A DNA stretch of 34,292 nt from Verrucomicrobiaceae bacterium (GTDB taxonomy: Bacteria; Verrucomicrobiota; Verrucomicrobiia; Verrucomicrobiales; Akkermansiaceae), in assembly GCA_005787565.1 (NCBI GenBank), contig SYAP01000298.1, positions 1-34,292 of the forward strand, read 5' to 3'. Below, in pieces: positions 1 through 8,820 of this stretch (within the stretch, counting starts at the first letter, position 1; every line of letters starts with the position of its first letter). The translations under genes were made by a program, and so were the position numbers. Under the pieces are notes generated by a model. That model had not been told where the DNA came from. It was given only the letters and a program-made list of their open reading frames with translations, and did no database searches.

Positions 1-696
1 GGGAGTGCGACGACTGAGGGCGGGTGCGGGCGGGCGGCGGCGTTGGGTGTGCGGTTTTTCGCTGGAGTGGGGAACGAGGTGGAGCCGTGTCCGGCGCGGA
101 TGGGTGAGGTGGTGCGGGTGGATGTTTCCGGCATGATCAAGCTGCCGGAGATGGTGGCGGCGTGCGATGTGGACAATCCGCTGTTAGGTGAACGCGGGGC
201 GACGGCGGTGTTTTCAAGGCAGAAGGGTGCGCGGGAGGATGATCTAACGGGATTGGAGGCGGCGATGGCGCGGGTGGTGGAGCTGAGCGGTGGCGAAGGG
301 GTGGCGGCGATGCCGGGAGCGGGGGCTGCGGGTGGATTGGGGTTCGGGCTGATGCATTTCACGCGGGCGAGGCTGGAGTCGGGATTTGATCTGGTGGCGG
401 ATTTGTTAGGGTTGGAGGAGCGGTTGGGGAGTTGTGATGGTTTGCTGACGGGTGAGGGATCGCTGGATATCCAGAGTCTTTCCGGGAAGGGGCCGGTGGG
501 GTTGGCGAAGTTGGCGCAACGGCGCGGGGTGGTGGCGATGGCGTTTTGCGGGCAGGCGGATGAGGCGGCGAGGGGGAGTGGGATTTTCCGGTCGATTCAT
601 GCGTTGGCTGATACGGGATTGCCGCTGGAGGTTTTGATCGCGAGGGCGGGGGACTTGCTTGCGGAGCAGGTGGAGCGGGCGATGAAGGGTTTTTGA
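1..696 (+). CDS. Glycerate kinase, C-terminal part (5' end outside window)
   Basis: The frame is open from base 1 and begins with a GSATTEGG motif, the glycine-rich signature of the GlxK/GarK class of glycerate kinases (type I), so the N-terminal half lies upstream of the window. The family phosphorylates D-glycerate with ATP to feed glyoxylate or serine carbon into lower glycolysis in the cytoplasm. Further family signatures are VACDVDNPLLGERGA (about residues 53-67 of this fragment), VFSRQKGA, PGAGAAGGLGFGL and LLTGEGSLD. The first methionine-like codon, near base 43, is internal to the conserved region and is not the real start. The gene ends with TGA 13 bases before a cupin gene and probably shares its transcript. 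Family assignment is firm; whether the product is 2- or 3-phosphoglycerate cannot be read from this fragment. Confidence 0.93.
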   Translation, partial: GSATTEGGCGRAAALGVRFFAGVGNEVEPCPARMGEVVRVDVSGMIKLPEMVAACDVDNPLLGERGATAVFSRQKGAREDDLTGLEAAMARVVELSGGEGVAAMPGAGAAGGLGFGLMHFTRARLESGFDLVADLLGLEERLGSCDGLLTGEGSLDIQSLSGKGPVGLAKLAQRRGVVAMAFCGQADEAARGSGIFRSIHALADTGLPLEVLIARAGDLLAEQVERAMKGF

Positions 697-709
697 TCTA
701 ACAAACTTT

Positions 710-1111
710 ATGAAAAAGCACGCATTCATCACGGAGAACGAGTCGATCAAGGAGGATTTCAAGGGGCGGACGAACCATTGGGTTTGCCGTCCGGAGATTG
801 CGGAGACGAAGGGTTTGCAGATTTGCCGGGCGATATTGCCCGCGGGGGAGGGGCATCACTTTCATCATCATCCGGAGTTGGAGGAGGTGATTTATGTGTT
901 GGAGGGCGAGGTGGAGCAGTGGGTGGATCGTGAAAAGCGGGTAATGAAAGCGGGAGAGGTGGCGCATATTCCGGCTGGGGTGGTGCATGCGACGTTCAAC
1001 GCGTGGGATGGTGATTCGGTGATTTTGGCTATTTTGGCGCCTGCGGCGTGCGAGGGACCGTTTCTGGTGGATGTGAGTGCGGAGGAGCCGTGGTGTTCGC
1101 TGAGGGCTTGA
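710..1111 (+). CDS. Small single-domain cupin protein
   Basis: A 133-residue protein with both cupin motifs: motif 1 around residues 45-65 (GEGHHFHHHPELEEVIYVLEG, with the metal-binding His-x-His pattern and the following Glu) and motif 2 around residues 84-99 (GEVAHIPAGVVHATFN, supplying the last His). It is therefore probably a metal-binding beta-barrel in the cytoplasm, since no signal peptide is visible. Single-domain cupins range from sugar isomerases and dioxygenases to ligand sensors, and nothing here fixes the substrate. It starts with ATG 13 bases after the glycerate kinase stop, and the exported ThuA-like gene follows about 50 bases downstream. Co-transcription with sugar-acid metabolism suggests a carbohydrate-related role, which is inference only. 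Confidence 0.85.
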   Translation: MKKHAFITENESIKEDFKGRTNHWVCRPEIAETKGLQICRAILPAGEGHHFHHHPELEEVIYVLEGEVEQWVDREKRVMKAGEVAHIPAGVVHATFNAWDGDSVILAILAPAACEGPFLVDVSAEEPWCSLRA

Positions 1112-1159
1112 AGAAAGAACGTGACGGGGCCGGAAGTAGGTGGAAGATTCCGCCAACTC

Positions 1160-1927
1160 ATGAAGACTCCATCACCCATTTCAAAGGGCGCCGTCACGAT
1201 CGGCGCGGCCATTTTCGGATCGCTTCTGATTTTTGCTGCAGCGCCGGATAGCATCGAGCCGATGGGCTTGAGTTTCGGGGAAAAGAAGGCGGATCAGCTG
1301 CGGGTGTTGTTGGTGGGCTCGGGGAGTTCGCATGATTTCCCGAAGTATTTCCTGGGGACGGATTTGCAGACGTTGAAGGCAGCGGGAGGGATGGATGTGG
1401 CCGCCACGCCGAATCTGGATGAGGCGTTGAAGTTGGCTCCGGAGGCGGACGTGATTGTTTTCTCAGGGAATCATCCGCAGTGGGGGCGTGCGCCATTTCA
1501 GAAGGCGCTGAATGATCATGCGGATGCTGGGAAGGGATTGGTGATTTTGCATGCGGGGGCGTGGGTGCATCCGTGGGAGGGATACAATCAGCGCTTTGTG
1601 GCGGGCGGCTCGGCGGGGCACGGTTATGGTGAGATCGAGGTGACGGTGAAGAATGCGGAGCATCCGGTGATGGCGGGGGTGCCGGCGACTTTCAAGATCA
1701 CGGATGAGAGTTATCACCACCAGTTCGGTGAGGGGGCGAAGGTGGAGATTCTGGCTGAGAATGCTGCGGATGATCGCACGAAGGTGCCGCATGCGAGCGT
1801 GTGGGTGGTGAAGGATGAGAAGGCGAAGATTGTCTGCATCACGCATGGCCACGCGGCTGAGGCGCATGACAATCCGGCCTATCAGAAGGTGATCGCGAAC
1901 GCGGTGAAGTGGGTGGCGAAACGCTGA
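1160..1927 (+). CDS. Exported ThuA-like domain protein
   Basis: ThuA-like proteins have a class I glutamine-amidotransferase-like fold and are linked to trehalose and other sugar use; many in Planctomycetes and Verrucomicrobia are exported. The 255 residues begin MKTPSPISKGAVTIG followed by a hydrophobic stretch (AAIFGSLLIFAAA), a good signal peptide, which is why the ATG at 1160 is preferred over an in-frame GTG at 1121. Family features include RVLLVGSGSSHDFPKYF near the mature N-terminus, DVIVFSGNHPQW, GLVILHAGAW, and near the C-terminal third EHPVMAGVP followed by FKITDESYHH. The C-terminal part ends in a segment with HGHAAEAHDNPAYQKVIANAV, typical of the family. Its stop lies 11 bases from the convergent stop of the lactonase gene. 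The exact substrate is unknown. Confidence 0.87.
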   Translation: MKTPSPISKGAVTIGAAIFGSLLIFAAAPDSIEPMGLSFGEKKADQLRVLLVGSGSSHDFPKYFLGTDLQTLKAAGGMDVAATPNLDEALKLAPEADVIVFSGNHPQWGRAPFQKALNDHADAGKGLVILHAGAWVHPWEGYNQRFVAGGSAGHGYGEIEVTVKNAEHPVMAGVPATFKITDESYHHQFGEGAKVEILAENAADDRTKVPHASVWVVKDEKAKIVCITHGHAAEAHDNPAYQKVIANAVKWVAKR

Positions 1928-1938
1928 TGTGTGATCGG

Positions 1939-3051
1939 TCAGCGTGGGAAGAGGATGCAGATGGGAGCCGGGCAATCGACGGTTGAGGTTGGGGCTCCGA
2001 GTTTGCCGGTGGCGGGATCGAGGGGGAGCACGCTGATGGTGTTGGATCCTTGATGGCCGCAGAGGAGCCATTTGCCGGAGGGGTCGATGGCGAAGTGGCG
2101 CGGGGTTTTTCCGCCGCAGGGGGCGTGTTGGACAAAGGTGAGTTTGCCGGTTTCCGGATCGCGGGCGTAGACGACGATGGAGTCGTGGCCGCGGTTGGAG
2201 CCGTAGACGAATTTTCCGTTGGAGTGGACTTCGATTTCGGCGGTGGTGTTCTGGCCTTTGAAATCGGCGGGGAGTGTGGGGACGGTCTGAATTTCTGTTA
2301 GTGTGCCCTTTTCCGCGTTGTAGGATGCGGCGAGTATGGTGTTGTCGAGTTCGTTGATGACGTAGGCGTGTTTTTCGTCGGGTGAGAAGTCCATGTGGCG
2401 GGGTCCGGCACCGGGTGCGGATTTGAGGCCGACGGGGTTGTGTGGGCGGATGACGGAGGTTCCGGCGTCGAACTGATAGACGAGGGTGGTGTCGAGACCG
2501 AGGTCGGGGACGAAGAGGTGTTTGTTGGCTTTGTCGAAGTAGAGGCCGTGGGCGTGGGGGCCGTCCTGGCGTTGGGTGTTGGGGCCTTCTCCCTTGTTGA
2601 GGATGATGCTGGCGGCTTTGCCGGGGAGTCCGTCCTTGTCGAGGGTGATGGTGACGATGCTGCCATCGCCGTAGTTGGCGACGGCGAGGGTTTTTCCGGT
2701 GGCATCGACGACGAGGTGGCAGGGGCCGCGTCCGCCGCATGAGGCATCGGCGAGGAATTTCAGCGAGTGGTCGTCGGCGATGGAGAAGGCGGCGACGGAG
2801 CCGGAGCCGTTAGGGAAGGGTTTTTTGGGGTTGCCGATGGAGTAGAGGATGGGTTTTTCCGGATGGAGGGCAAGGAAGCCAGGGGAGTTGTATTCGGCGG
2901 CGAGGGTGGGGGCGGTGAGTTTGCCGGAGGCGGCGTCGAAGTCCGCGCGGTAGATGCCTTTGGCATCGCCACCGCCGGTGCCGATGAAGACTGGGGCGGC
3001 GGTGAGCGGGAGGACGAGGAAGCCGAGCGGGAGGTGGAGCAGATGGCGCAT
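1939..3051 (-). CDS. Exported lactonase-family seven-bladed beta-propeller (6-phosphogluconolactonase type)
   Basis: The protein has the repeated blade pattern of the lactonase family (Pgl/YkgB type): FIGTGGGDAKGIYRADFD at the mature N-terminus, then recurring GxGPRHMDFSPDEKHAYVINE, PRHFAIDPSGKWLLCG and DSIVVYARDPETGKLTFVQ segments. Family members hydrolyse sugar lactones such as 6-phosphogluconolactone; an exported version more likely acts on free lactones or polymers. The chosen ATG (complement of 3049-3051) starts MRHLLHLPLGFLVLPLTAA, a clear signal peptide. The frame stays open for 27 codons upstream, but that stretch is Pro/His-rich and unlike a protein start. The length of 370 residues is normal for the family. 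It is transcribed divergently from the DUF1549/DUF1553 gene and convergently with the ThuA-like gene, which places it in the same carbohydrate neighbourhood. Confidence 0.88.
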   Translation of the reverse strand: MRHLLHLPLGFLVLPLTAAPVFIGTGGGDAKGIYRADFDAASGKLTAPTLAAEYNSPGFLALHPEKPILYSIGNPKKPFPNGSGSVAAFSIADDHSLKFLADASCGGRGPCHLVVDATGKTLAVANYGDGSIVTITLDKDGLPGKAASIILNKGEGPNTQRQDGPHAHGLYFDKANKHLFVPDLGLDTTLVYQFDAGTSVIRPHNPVGLKSAPGAGPRHMDFSPDEKHAYVINELDNTILAASYNAEKGTLTEIQTVPTLPADFKGQNTTAEIEVHSNGKFVYGSNRGHDSIVVYARDPETGKLTFVQHAPCGGKTPRHFAIDPSGKWLLCGHQGSNTISVLPLDPATGKLGAPTSTVDCPAPICILFPR

Positions 3052-3167
3052 TGGGTGAAAACGGTGAATGGGCGGTGGATGTTTCGGCGAGTTCGGAGTG
3101 GGGTGGGTGATTCGCCCTTGCGGGTGAAACAATCGGGGGCTTTGGTGACGTATCGGGTCAAGATTTC
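3052..3167. promoter_or_regulatory. Divergent intergenic region between lactonase and DUF1549/DUF1553 genes
   Basis: These 116 bases separate two genes read away from each other, so promoters for both must lie here or overlap the coding ends. I see no convincing -35/-10 pair and no strong ribosome binding site for either gene. Confidence 0.3.
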
Positions 3168-6020
3168 ATGATGTTTCCTCGATTGGCATTTTTCGCATTG
3201 GTTGCGGTGGTTTTTCCTGCTTTGTGTTTCGCGGAGGAGGTTCGGTTCAACCGCGACATTCGGCCGCTTTTGACGAAGCATTGCACGGCGTGCCATGGCG
3301 GGGTGAAGGAGGCGGGGGATGTGTCTTTCATTTTCCGTGAGAAGGCCTTGGGGAAGGGTGAGTCGGGGAATGCGACGATTGTTCCGGGAAAGCCGGAGTT
3401 GTCGGAGATGGTTCGGCGGATCAAGAGCAGCGATCCGGATGAGGTGATGCCGCAGCCGAAGCACGGGCCGCCGCTTTCGAAGGAGGAGATCGCGCTGGTG
3501 GAGCAGTGGATTCGCGAGGGTGCGAAGTGGCAGGATCATTGGGCGTTCATGCCACCGGTGGATTCGGGTGCGCCGAAGGTTTCCAACAGCGGGTGGGTTT
3601 CGGTGCCGTTTGACGCGCATGTTCTCGGTCGGTTGGAGCGGGAGAAGCTTGCTCCGTCCCCGGAGGCGCCGCCGGCGGAGTGGTTGCGGCGGGTTTCGTT
3701 CGATCTAACAGGAGTGCCGCCGTCGATGGAGGAGCTTGCGGCCTTCGAGGCGGCCTTTGCGGCGGATGCGAATGGCGCGCGGGTGGCGGTGGTGGATCGT
3801 TTGTTAGGTTCGCCGCGGTTTGGCGAGCGTTGGGCGGCGATGTGGTTGGATCTGGCGCGTTATTCCGACACGTATGGGTTTGAGAAGGACCCGCACCGTG
3901 ATATCTGGCCGTTCCGGGATTGGGTGATCCGGGCGTTCAATGCGGACATGCCTTACGATCAGTTCACGATCGAGCAGTTGGCGGGGGACTTGCTGCCGAA
4001 TCCGACGGCGGACCAGCGGTTGGCGACGGCGTTTCATCGCAACACGCAGACGAATACGGAGGGTGGGACGGACGATGAGGAGTTCCGGGTGGCGGCTGTG
4101 ATCGACCGGGTGAGCACGACGTGGACGACGTGGCAGGCGACGACTTTCGGATGTGTGCAGTGTCATTCGCATCCGTATGATCCGATTCCGCACGAGGATT
4201 TCTATCGGTTCGCGGCGTTTTTCAACAGCAGCGAGGATACGGATCTGGATGATGATTTTCCGAAGATGCGGATCGCGAATGATCCTGCGTTGAGGGATGA
4301 GGCATCGTCGTTGGAGGTGCGGTCGCGGGCGTTGCGGCAGCAGATCAATGAGGGTGGGAGTTCGCTGGCGGCATCGACGGCGGATTGGTGGCGGTTCAAG
4401 GCGGATCAGTTCGCGCCGACGCATGGGAAGTTGATTGCTGGTGATGATGGGATTGTTCGTGCGGAGGGGACGTTTCCTGCGGGGAATATCCACAAGGTTT
4501 CCGGGCCGGCGCAGGGTTTCACGGCATTGAGATTGCAGATTTTGCCGGAGAGTGATGATCCGAAGAAGTGGCCTGAGCGGGGGTCGTTCGTGAATGAGTT
4601 TACGGTGAATTTAGTGGATGCCGCGGGAGTGGCGACGAAGGTGGAGATGAAGGAGGTATTTGCGGACTTCCTGGCAGGGCCGCATGAGCCGAATGCGGGC
4701 GGGAATGTTGGGGATTATCCGAAACTGCATTCGCCGCGATGGTTCGTGTTTGTGCCTGCGGCACCGGTGGTGGTGGCGGAGGGTGTGCGGTTGGAGGTCT
4801 CGATGCGGCAGGGGCTTTCGACGACTGGGAATCAAGGGACACCGGTGAGGCGGTTCGCGGTGGATTTTTCCAACAGGCCGGAATGGACGGCGGTGGTGCA
4901 GGATCCGGCGCGGGCGGCGCAGTGGGCGGAGTTGGGGCAGATGCGGCAGCGGCATGGGCAGATTCCCGGGATGGATGTTCCGGTGATGCTGGAGCGGCCT
5001 GCCGCGGGGGCGCGTGAGACGCGGGTGTTTGCCCGGGGCAACCGGTTGACGAAGGATGATGCGGTGAAGCCGGGGTTGCCGTCGTTGTTGAGTTCGGAGC
5101 TGCATGATGCGGCGGCAACGCGGCTTGATATGGCGAAGTGGCTGGTGGATGGAGAGAACCCGCTGACGGCGCGGGTGTTGGCCAACCGCTTGTGGGGTGA
5201 GATGTTCGGTATCGGGATTGTGGAGACTGCGGAGGACTTCGGGACCTCGGGCACGCCGCCGACGCATCCAGAGCTGTTAGATCATCTGGCGTTGAGATTG
5301 CAGGGGGAGCACAAGTGGTCGATGAAGTCGTTTTTGCGGGAGATCGCGCTTTCATCGACTTACCGGCAGTCGCATCGGGTGAGTGGTGATCTGGCGAAGC
5401 GTGATCCGATGAACAAGCTGCTGGCGCGGGGTCCGCGGTTGCGTTTGACGGCGGAGATGGTGCGGGATCAGGCGCTGGCAGCGGGAGGATTGCTATCTGC
5501 GAAGATGCATGGGCCACCGGTGTATCCGCCACAGCCTGCGGGGGTTTGGAATGCTGTTTACAGCGGGATGGCGTGGAACGAGTCGCAGGGCGAGGACCGG
5601 TATCGGCGTGGGATTTACACCTACTCGCGGCGGACCAGCGGATTTCCCGGGTTTCTAACATTCGATGCGCCGAGCCGTGATCTTTGCACCGCGCGGCGGA
5701 TTTCCACCAACACGCCATTGCAAGCGTTGGTGACTTTGAATGATCCTGCGCACCTTGAGGCGGCGAAGGCGTTGGTGAAGCGGATGACTGGGCATTCCGG
5801 GGATTTGCGCGAGCGTCTTGCGTTTGGATACCGGGTGGTCACGCAGCAGTCCGCAACGCCGGCGATTCTGGATGATCTTGCGAAGTTGCATGCTGATGCT
5901 CAGAGCGAGTATGCCGCGACGCCAGCGGAGTCGGCCAAGTTGGGAGCAACACCGGATGAAGCGGCACTGGTGTTGGTAGGCAATACGCTGCTGAATCTTG
6001 ATTCCGCCCTAACCAAATAG
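3168..6020 (+). CDS. Secreted planctomycete-type cytochrome c with DUF1549 and DUF1553 domains
   Basis: A 950-residue exported protein with signal peptide MMFPRLAFFALVAVVFPALCFA. The order of parts is: a PSCyt1-type heme region with CTACH around residues 38-42 (covalent c-type heme), a DUF1549 region from about residue 140 (FDAHVLGRLEREKL, WLRRVSFDLTGVPP, ERWAAMWLDLARYSDTYG), a second CVQCH motif near residue 330 followed by HPYDPIPHEDFY, a variable beta-rich insert to about residue 640, and DUF1553 at the C-terminus (ANRLWGEMFGIGIVETAEDFG, RTSGFPGFLTFDAPSRDLC, TPLQALVTLNDPAHLEAAKAL). These families are abundant in Planctomycetes and Verrucomicrobia and are thought to act in periplasmic oxidation of complex carbohydrates, although the reaction is not established. 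The DUF1501 partner starts 11 bases downstream, the usual pairing, so the two are probably co-translated and work together. Confidence 0.94.
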   Translation: MMFPRLAFFALVAVVFPALCFAEEVRFNRDIRPLLTKHCTACHGGVKEAGDVSFIFREKALGKGESGNATIVPGKPELSEMVRRIKSSDPDEVMPQPKHGPPLSKEEIALVEQWIREGAKWQDHWAFMPPVDSGAPKVSNSGWVSVPFDAHVLGRLEREKLAPSPEAPPAEWLRRVSFDLTGVPPSMEELAAFEAAFAADANGARVAVVDRLLGSPRFGERWAAMWLDLARYSDTYGFEKDPHRDIWPFRDWVIRAFNADMPYDQFTIEQLAGDLLPNPTADQRLATAFHRNTQTNTEGGTDDEEFRVAAVIDRVSTTWTTWQATTFGCVQCHSHPYDPIPHEDFYRFAAFFNSSEDTDLDDDFPKMRIANDPALRDEASSLEVRSRALRQQINEGGSSLAASTADWWRFKADQFAPTHGKLIAGDDGIVRAEGTFPAGNIHKVSGPAQGFTALRLQILPESDDPKKWPERGSFVNEFTVNLVDAAGVATKVEMKEVFADFLAGPHEPNAGGNVGDYPKLHSPRWFVFVPAAPVVVAEGVRLEVSMRQGLSTTGNQGTPVRRFAVDFSNRPEWTAVVQDPARAAQWAELGQMRQRHGQIPGMDVPVMLERPAAGARETRVFARGNRLTKDDAVKPGLPSLLSSELHDAAATRLDMAKWLVDGENPLTARVLANRLWGEMFGIGIVETAEDFGTSGTPPTHPELLDHLALRLQGEHKWSMKSFLREIALSSTYRQSHRVSGDLAKRDPMNKLLARGPRLRLTAEMVRDQALAAGGLLSAKMHGPPVYPPQPAGVWNAVYSGMAWNESQGEDRYRRGIYTYSRRTSGFPGFLTFDAPSRDLCTARRISTNTPLQALVTLNDPAHLEAAKALVKRMTGHSGDLRERLAFGYRVVTQQSATPAILDDLAKLHADAQSEYAATPAESAKLGATPDEAALVLVGNTLLNLDSALTK

Positions 6021-6031
6021 ATATTACGACC

Positions 6032-7510
6032 ATGATTCCGGAACTTGAATACACGCGGTTGCAGCATGTGACGCGGCGCCATTTCCTGTCGAAGTGCTCG
6101 ACCGGTTTGGGTGCGATGTGGCTTTCGACGTTGGCGGGCAAGGTTTGGGGAGCATCGGGGCCGTTGGTGAAGGATGCGGCGAATCCGTTCGCGCCGGCGA
6201 TGCCGCATTTCGCGCCGAAGGCGAAGCGGGTGATCTATCTGCACATGGCGGGTGCGCCGTCGCAGCATGAGTTGTTTGATTACAAGCCGGAGCTTGCGCG
6301 GCTTGATGGGAAGGAGTGCCCGAAGGAATTCCTTGAAGGGAAGCAGTTCGCATTCATTCAGGGTGTTCCGAAGATGTTAGGTCCGCAGTTTCCGTTCAAG
6401 CAGCATGGGCAGAGCGGTGCTTGGGTATCGGACCGGTTGCCGCATTTCAGCTCGGTGGTGGATGATGTGTGTTTCATCAAGTCGATGCACACGGACCAGT
6501 TCAATCATGGTCCGGCGCAGTTGTTGGTGCATACGGGATCGCAGAATTTGGGGTCGCCATCAATCGGGGCGTGGGCGACATACGGGCTAGGAACCGAGAA
6601 CCAGAATTTGCCTGGATTCATCGTGCTGACATCGGGCGGGAAGAACCCCGATGCGGGGAAATCGGTGTGGGGGGCGGGGTATCTGCCGTCGGTCTATCAG
6701 GGTGTGCAATGCCGATCGCAGGGTGAGCCGGTGCTTTATCTGCAGAATCCGGACGGGGTTTCCAGTTCGCAGCGGCGGCGGACGCTTGATGCGCTGGACA
6801 AGATCAACCAGCGGATCGCGCAGGAGGTTGGTGATCCTGAGACGCTGACGCGGATCGCGCAGTATGAGATGGCATTCCGGATGCAGACGCATGCGACGGA
6901 TGCGTTTGATCTGAAGGGAGAGTCGGAGAGTATTCACCAGATGTATGGCACGGAGCCGGGGAAGGAGTCGTTTGCGAACAATTGTTTGCTGGCCCGGCGT
7001 TTGGCGGAGCGAGGGGTGCGTTATATCCAGTTGTTCCATTGGGGGTGGGATTCACATGGAGCGGGGGCGAACGAGGCGCTCAATGCGGGATTCAACGACC
7101 GATGCAAGGAGGTTGATCAACCGATGACCGCTCTGTTGAAGGATCTCAAGCAGCGCGGGTTGCTGGATGATACGCTGGTGATCTGGGGAGGTGAGTTCGG
7201 GCGCACGCCGATGCGTGAGAACCGTGGTGGCAGCGAGATGCAGCTTGTGGGACGCGACCACAATCCGGGGTGTTTCACGATCTGGATGGCGGGTGGGGGG
7301 ATCAAGCCGGGTCTGAGTTATGGTGAGACCGATCCGATTGGTTATGAGGCGATGAAGGATAAGGTTTCTGTGCATGATTTGCATGCGACGATTCTCGACC
7401 GGATGGGATTTGATCACGAGAAGCTGAACTATCCGGCGCAAGGTGTTCCGCAGCGGCTTTCCAATATCACCAAGACTGGGACGCGGGTGGTAAAGGGAAT
7501 TCTGGCGTGA
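6032..7510 (+). CDS. DUF1501 protein with Tat-type signal (sulfatase-like fold)
   Basis: A 492-residue protein starting 11 bases after the DUF1549/DUF1553 gene, the standard two-gene arrangement for these families. The N-terminus has a twin-arginine motif (TRRHFLSK, about residues 10-17) followed by GLGAMWLSTLAG, so export in folded form by the Tat system is likely. Family features are RVIYLHMAGAPSQHELFDYKP, SDRLPHFSSVVDDVCFIKSMHTDQFNHGPA, a long conserved centre, GGEFGRTPMRE, DHNPGCFTIWMAGGGIKPG and HDLHATILDRMGFDHEKLNY. DUF1501 has the alkaline-phosphatase/sulfatase fold but its activity is unknown. The His/Asp/Gly-rich metal-site-like segments are intact, so the protein is probably functional. 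No terminator is visible after the stop. Confidence 0.94.
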   Translation: MIPELEYTRLQHVTRRHFLSKCSTGLGAMWLSTLAGKVWGASGPLVKDAANPFAPAMPHFAPKAKRVIYLHMAGAPSQHELFDYKPELARLDGKECPKEFLEGKQFAFIQGVPKMLGPQFPFKQHGQSGAWVSDRLPHFSSVVDDVCFIKSMHTDQFNHGPAQLLVHTGSQNLGSPSIGAWATYGLGTENQNLPGFIVLTSGGKNPDAGKSVWGAGYLPSVYQGVQCRSQGEPVLYLQNPDGVSSSQRRRTLDALDKINQRIAQEVGDPETLTRIAQYEMAFRMQTHATDAFDLKGESESIHQMYGTEPGKESFANNCLLARRLAERGVRYIQLFHWGWDSHGAGANEALNAGFNDRCKEVDQPMTALLKDLKQRGLLDDTLVIWGGEFGRTPMRENRGGSEMQLVGRDHNPGCFTIWMAGGGIKPGLSYGETDPIGYEAMKDKVSVHDLHATILDRMGFDHEKLNYPAQGVPQRLSNITKTGTRVVKGILA

Positions 7511-7689
7511 GAGTTGGAGGGTTCTGCTTGCGGGTAGGGCAGTAAGGGTGGGTTTGGGATTAGACGAAGCATTGACTCGCCAAACGGGGGCGGGTTGGTG
7601 GAGGGGAAAGGTGATCTTGCAATGATAGAAGCGGGGGTTGTTGGCTGTAGCGGTGTGCCCGATGGTTTGATGGGGTTAACCTGATTTTG

Positions 7690-8784
7690 ATGATGCGTTT
7701 GTTGTTTTTCATTGCGGCTTTGTTTTTGTCATCTCTTGCAGCGCAGGATGCGGGTGGGGATTTGAATCTGGGGGATCGGGTGCGTCCGTTGCCGGGGGCG
7801 AATCGGTTCGAGTTGAGCGACCATTTTGTTTGGTGTGGGGCACCGGTGAAGGGGCCGGATGGGAAGTATCATCTGTTTTATTCGCGCTGGCCGGTGAAGG
7901 TGGGATTTGCGCCGGGGTGGGCGATTCATTCGGAGATTGCGTATGCGGTGTCTGACGGGCCGGCGGGGCCTTTCCGTCATGTGAATGTGGCGCTGCCGAG
8001 GCGAGGGGTGAATCCGGCCACGGGTAGGAAGTATTGGGATGCGGACGTGACGCACAATGCGAACGCGTTTTTCCACGAGGGTAAGTATTATCTTTATTAC
8101 ATGGGAAATCATGGGGACGGGAAAAGTTATCCGATGCACCGGAACCACCAGCGGATTGGTGTGGCGTGGGCGGAGAATCCGGTAGGTCCGTGGACCAGGT
8201 TGGATGAGCCGATCGTGAGTATCAGTGCGGATCGGAAGGTCTTTGATTCATTGTGTGTGACGAATCCTGCGGCGTGCGTGCGGCCGGATGGTGGGGTTCT
8301 GTTGGTTTACAAGGCGGTGGAGATTCAGGAGGGGAAGGAGATGGGAGGAAAGGTCCGGTATGGGGTTGCGATGGCGGATCATCCGGAGGGGCGTTATGAG
8401 AAGAGGGCGGGTCGGATTTTCGAAGCGGAGAAACCCGGGGCGCATTGGATGGTGGCGGAGGATCCGTTCATTTTTCACAGCCGGAAATATGGGGACCGTT
8501 ACTATGCGGTGACGCGTGATGTGGTGGGGACCTTCACCGGGGCGGAGGGTGGGATCTGTCTGTTTGAGTCGGTGGATGGCTTGGATTGGCGTCCAGCGAA
8601 GCATCCCTCGGTGTTGGGTGGGCGGTTTCGATTGGAGGGGGGTGGGCTGAGCGATTTCAAGATCGAGCGGCCGGCGTTGTTGATCGAGGAGGGCGAGCCG
8701 ACTTATCTGTTCGGGGCGACGGACGGCTATCTGAAGGTAGGGAAGATCAGCAGCAACGTGCAGATTCCGCTGATCGGTCCTTGA
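7690..8784 (+). CDS. Secreted glycoside-hydrolase-like five-bladed beta-propeller protein
   Basis: The 364 residues start MMRLLFFIAALFLSSLAAQD, a signal peptide, and continue with a repeating propeller pattern seen in clan GH-F/J-like hydrolases (GH43, GH117 and relatives): DHFVWCGAPVKGPDGKYHLFYSRW, then GWAIHSEIAYAVSDGPAGPFRH, WDADVTHNANAFFHEGKYYLYYMGN, GVAWAENPVGPWTRLDEP, VAEDPFIFHSRKYGDRYYAV and IERPALLIEEGEPTYLFGA. Each blade supplies Asp/Glu/His at positions where the family keeps catalytic groups, but I do not assign the catalytic triad. ATG at 7690 is preferred to the TTG one codon earlier. The substrate is probably an oligosaccharide outside the cytoplasm. The preceding 179 bases hold no gene and no recognisable promoter. 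The giant CotH-type gene follows after 36 bases, suggesting co-expression. Confidence 0.82.
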   Translation: MMRLLFFIAALFLSSLAAQDAGGDLNLGDRVRPLPGANRFELSDHFVWCGAPVKGPDGKYHLFYSRWPVKVGFAPGWAIHSEIAYAVSDGPAGPFRHVNVALPRRGVNPATGRKYWDADVTHNANAFFHEGKYYLYYMGNHGDGKSYPMHRNHQRIGVAWAENPVGPWTRLDEPIVSISADRKVFDSLCVTNPAACVRPDGGVLLVYKAVEIQEGKEMGGKVRYGVAMADHPEGRYEKRAGRIFEAEKPGAHWMVAEDPFIFHSRKYGDRYYAVTRDVVGTFTGAEGGICLFESVDGLDWRPAKHPSVLGGRFRLEGGGLSDFKIERPALLIEEGEPTYLFGATDGYLKVGKISSNVQIPLIGP

Positions 8785-8820
8785 TTTCCATCGCATTTGA
8801 GTGGAACGGTTGAGGTGCCG

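Noticed and set aside
43-60. Possible start codon of the glycerate kinase
   Set aside because: The frame continues upstream through the conserved GSATTEGG segment to base 1, so the true start is outside the window.
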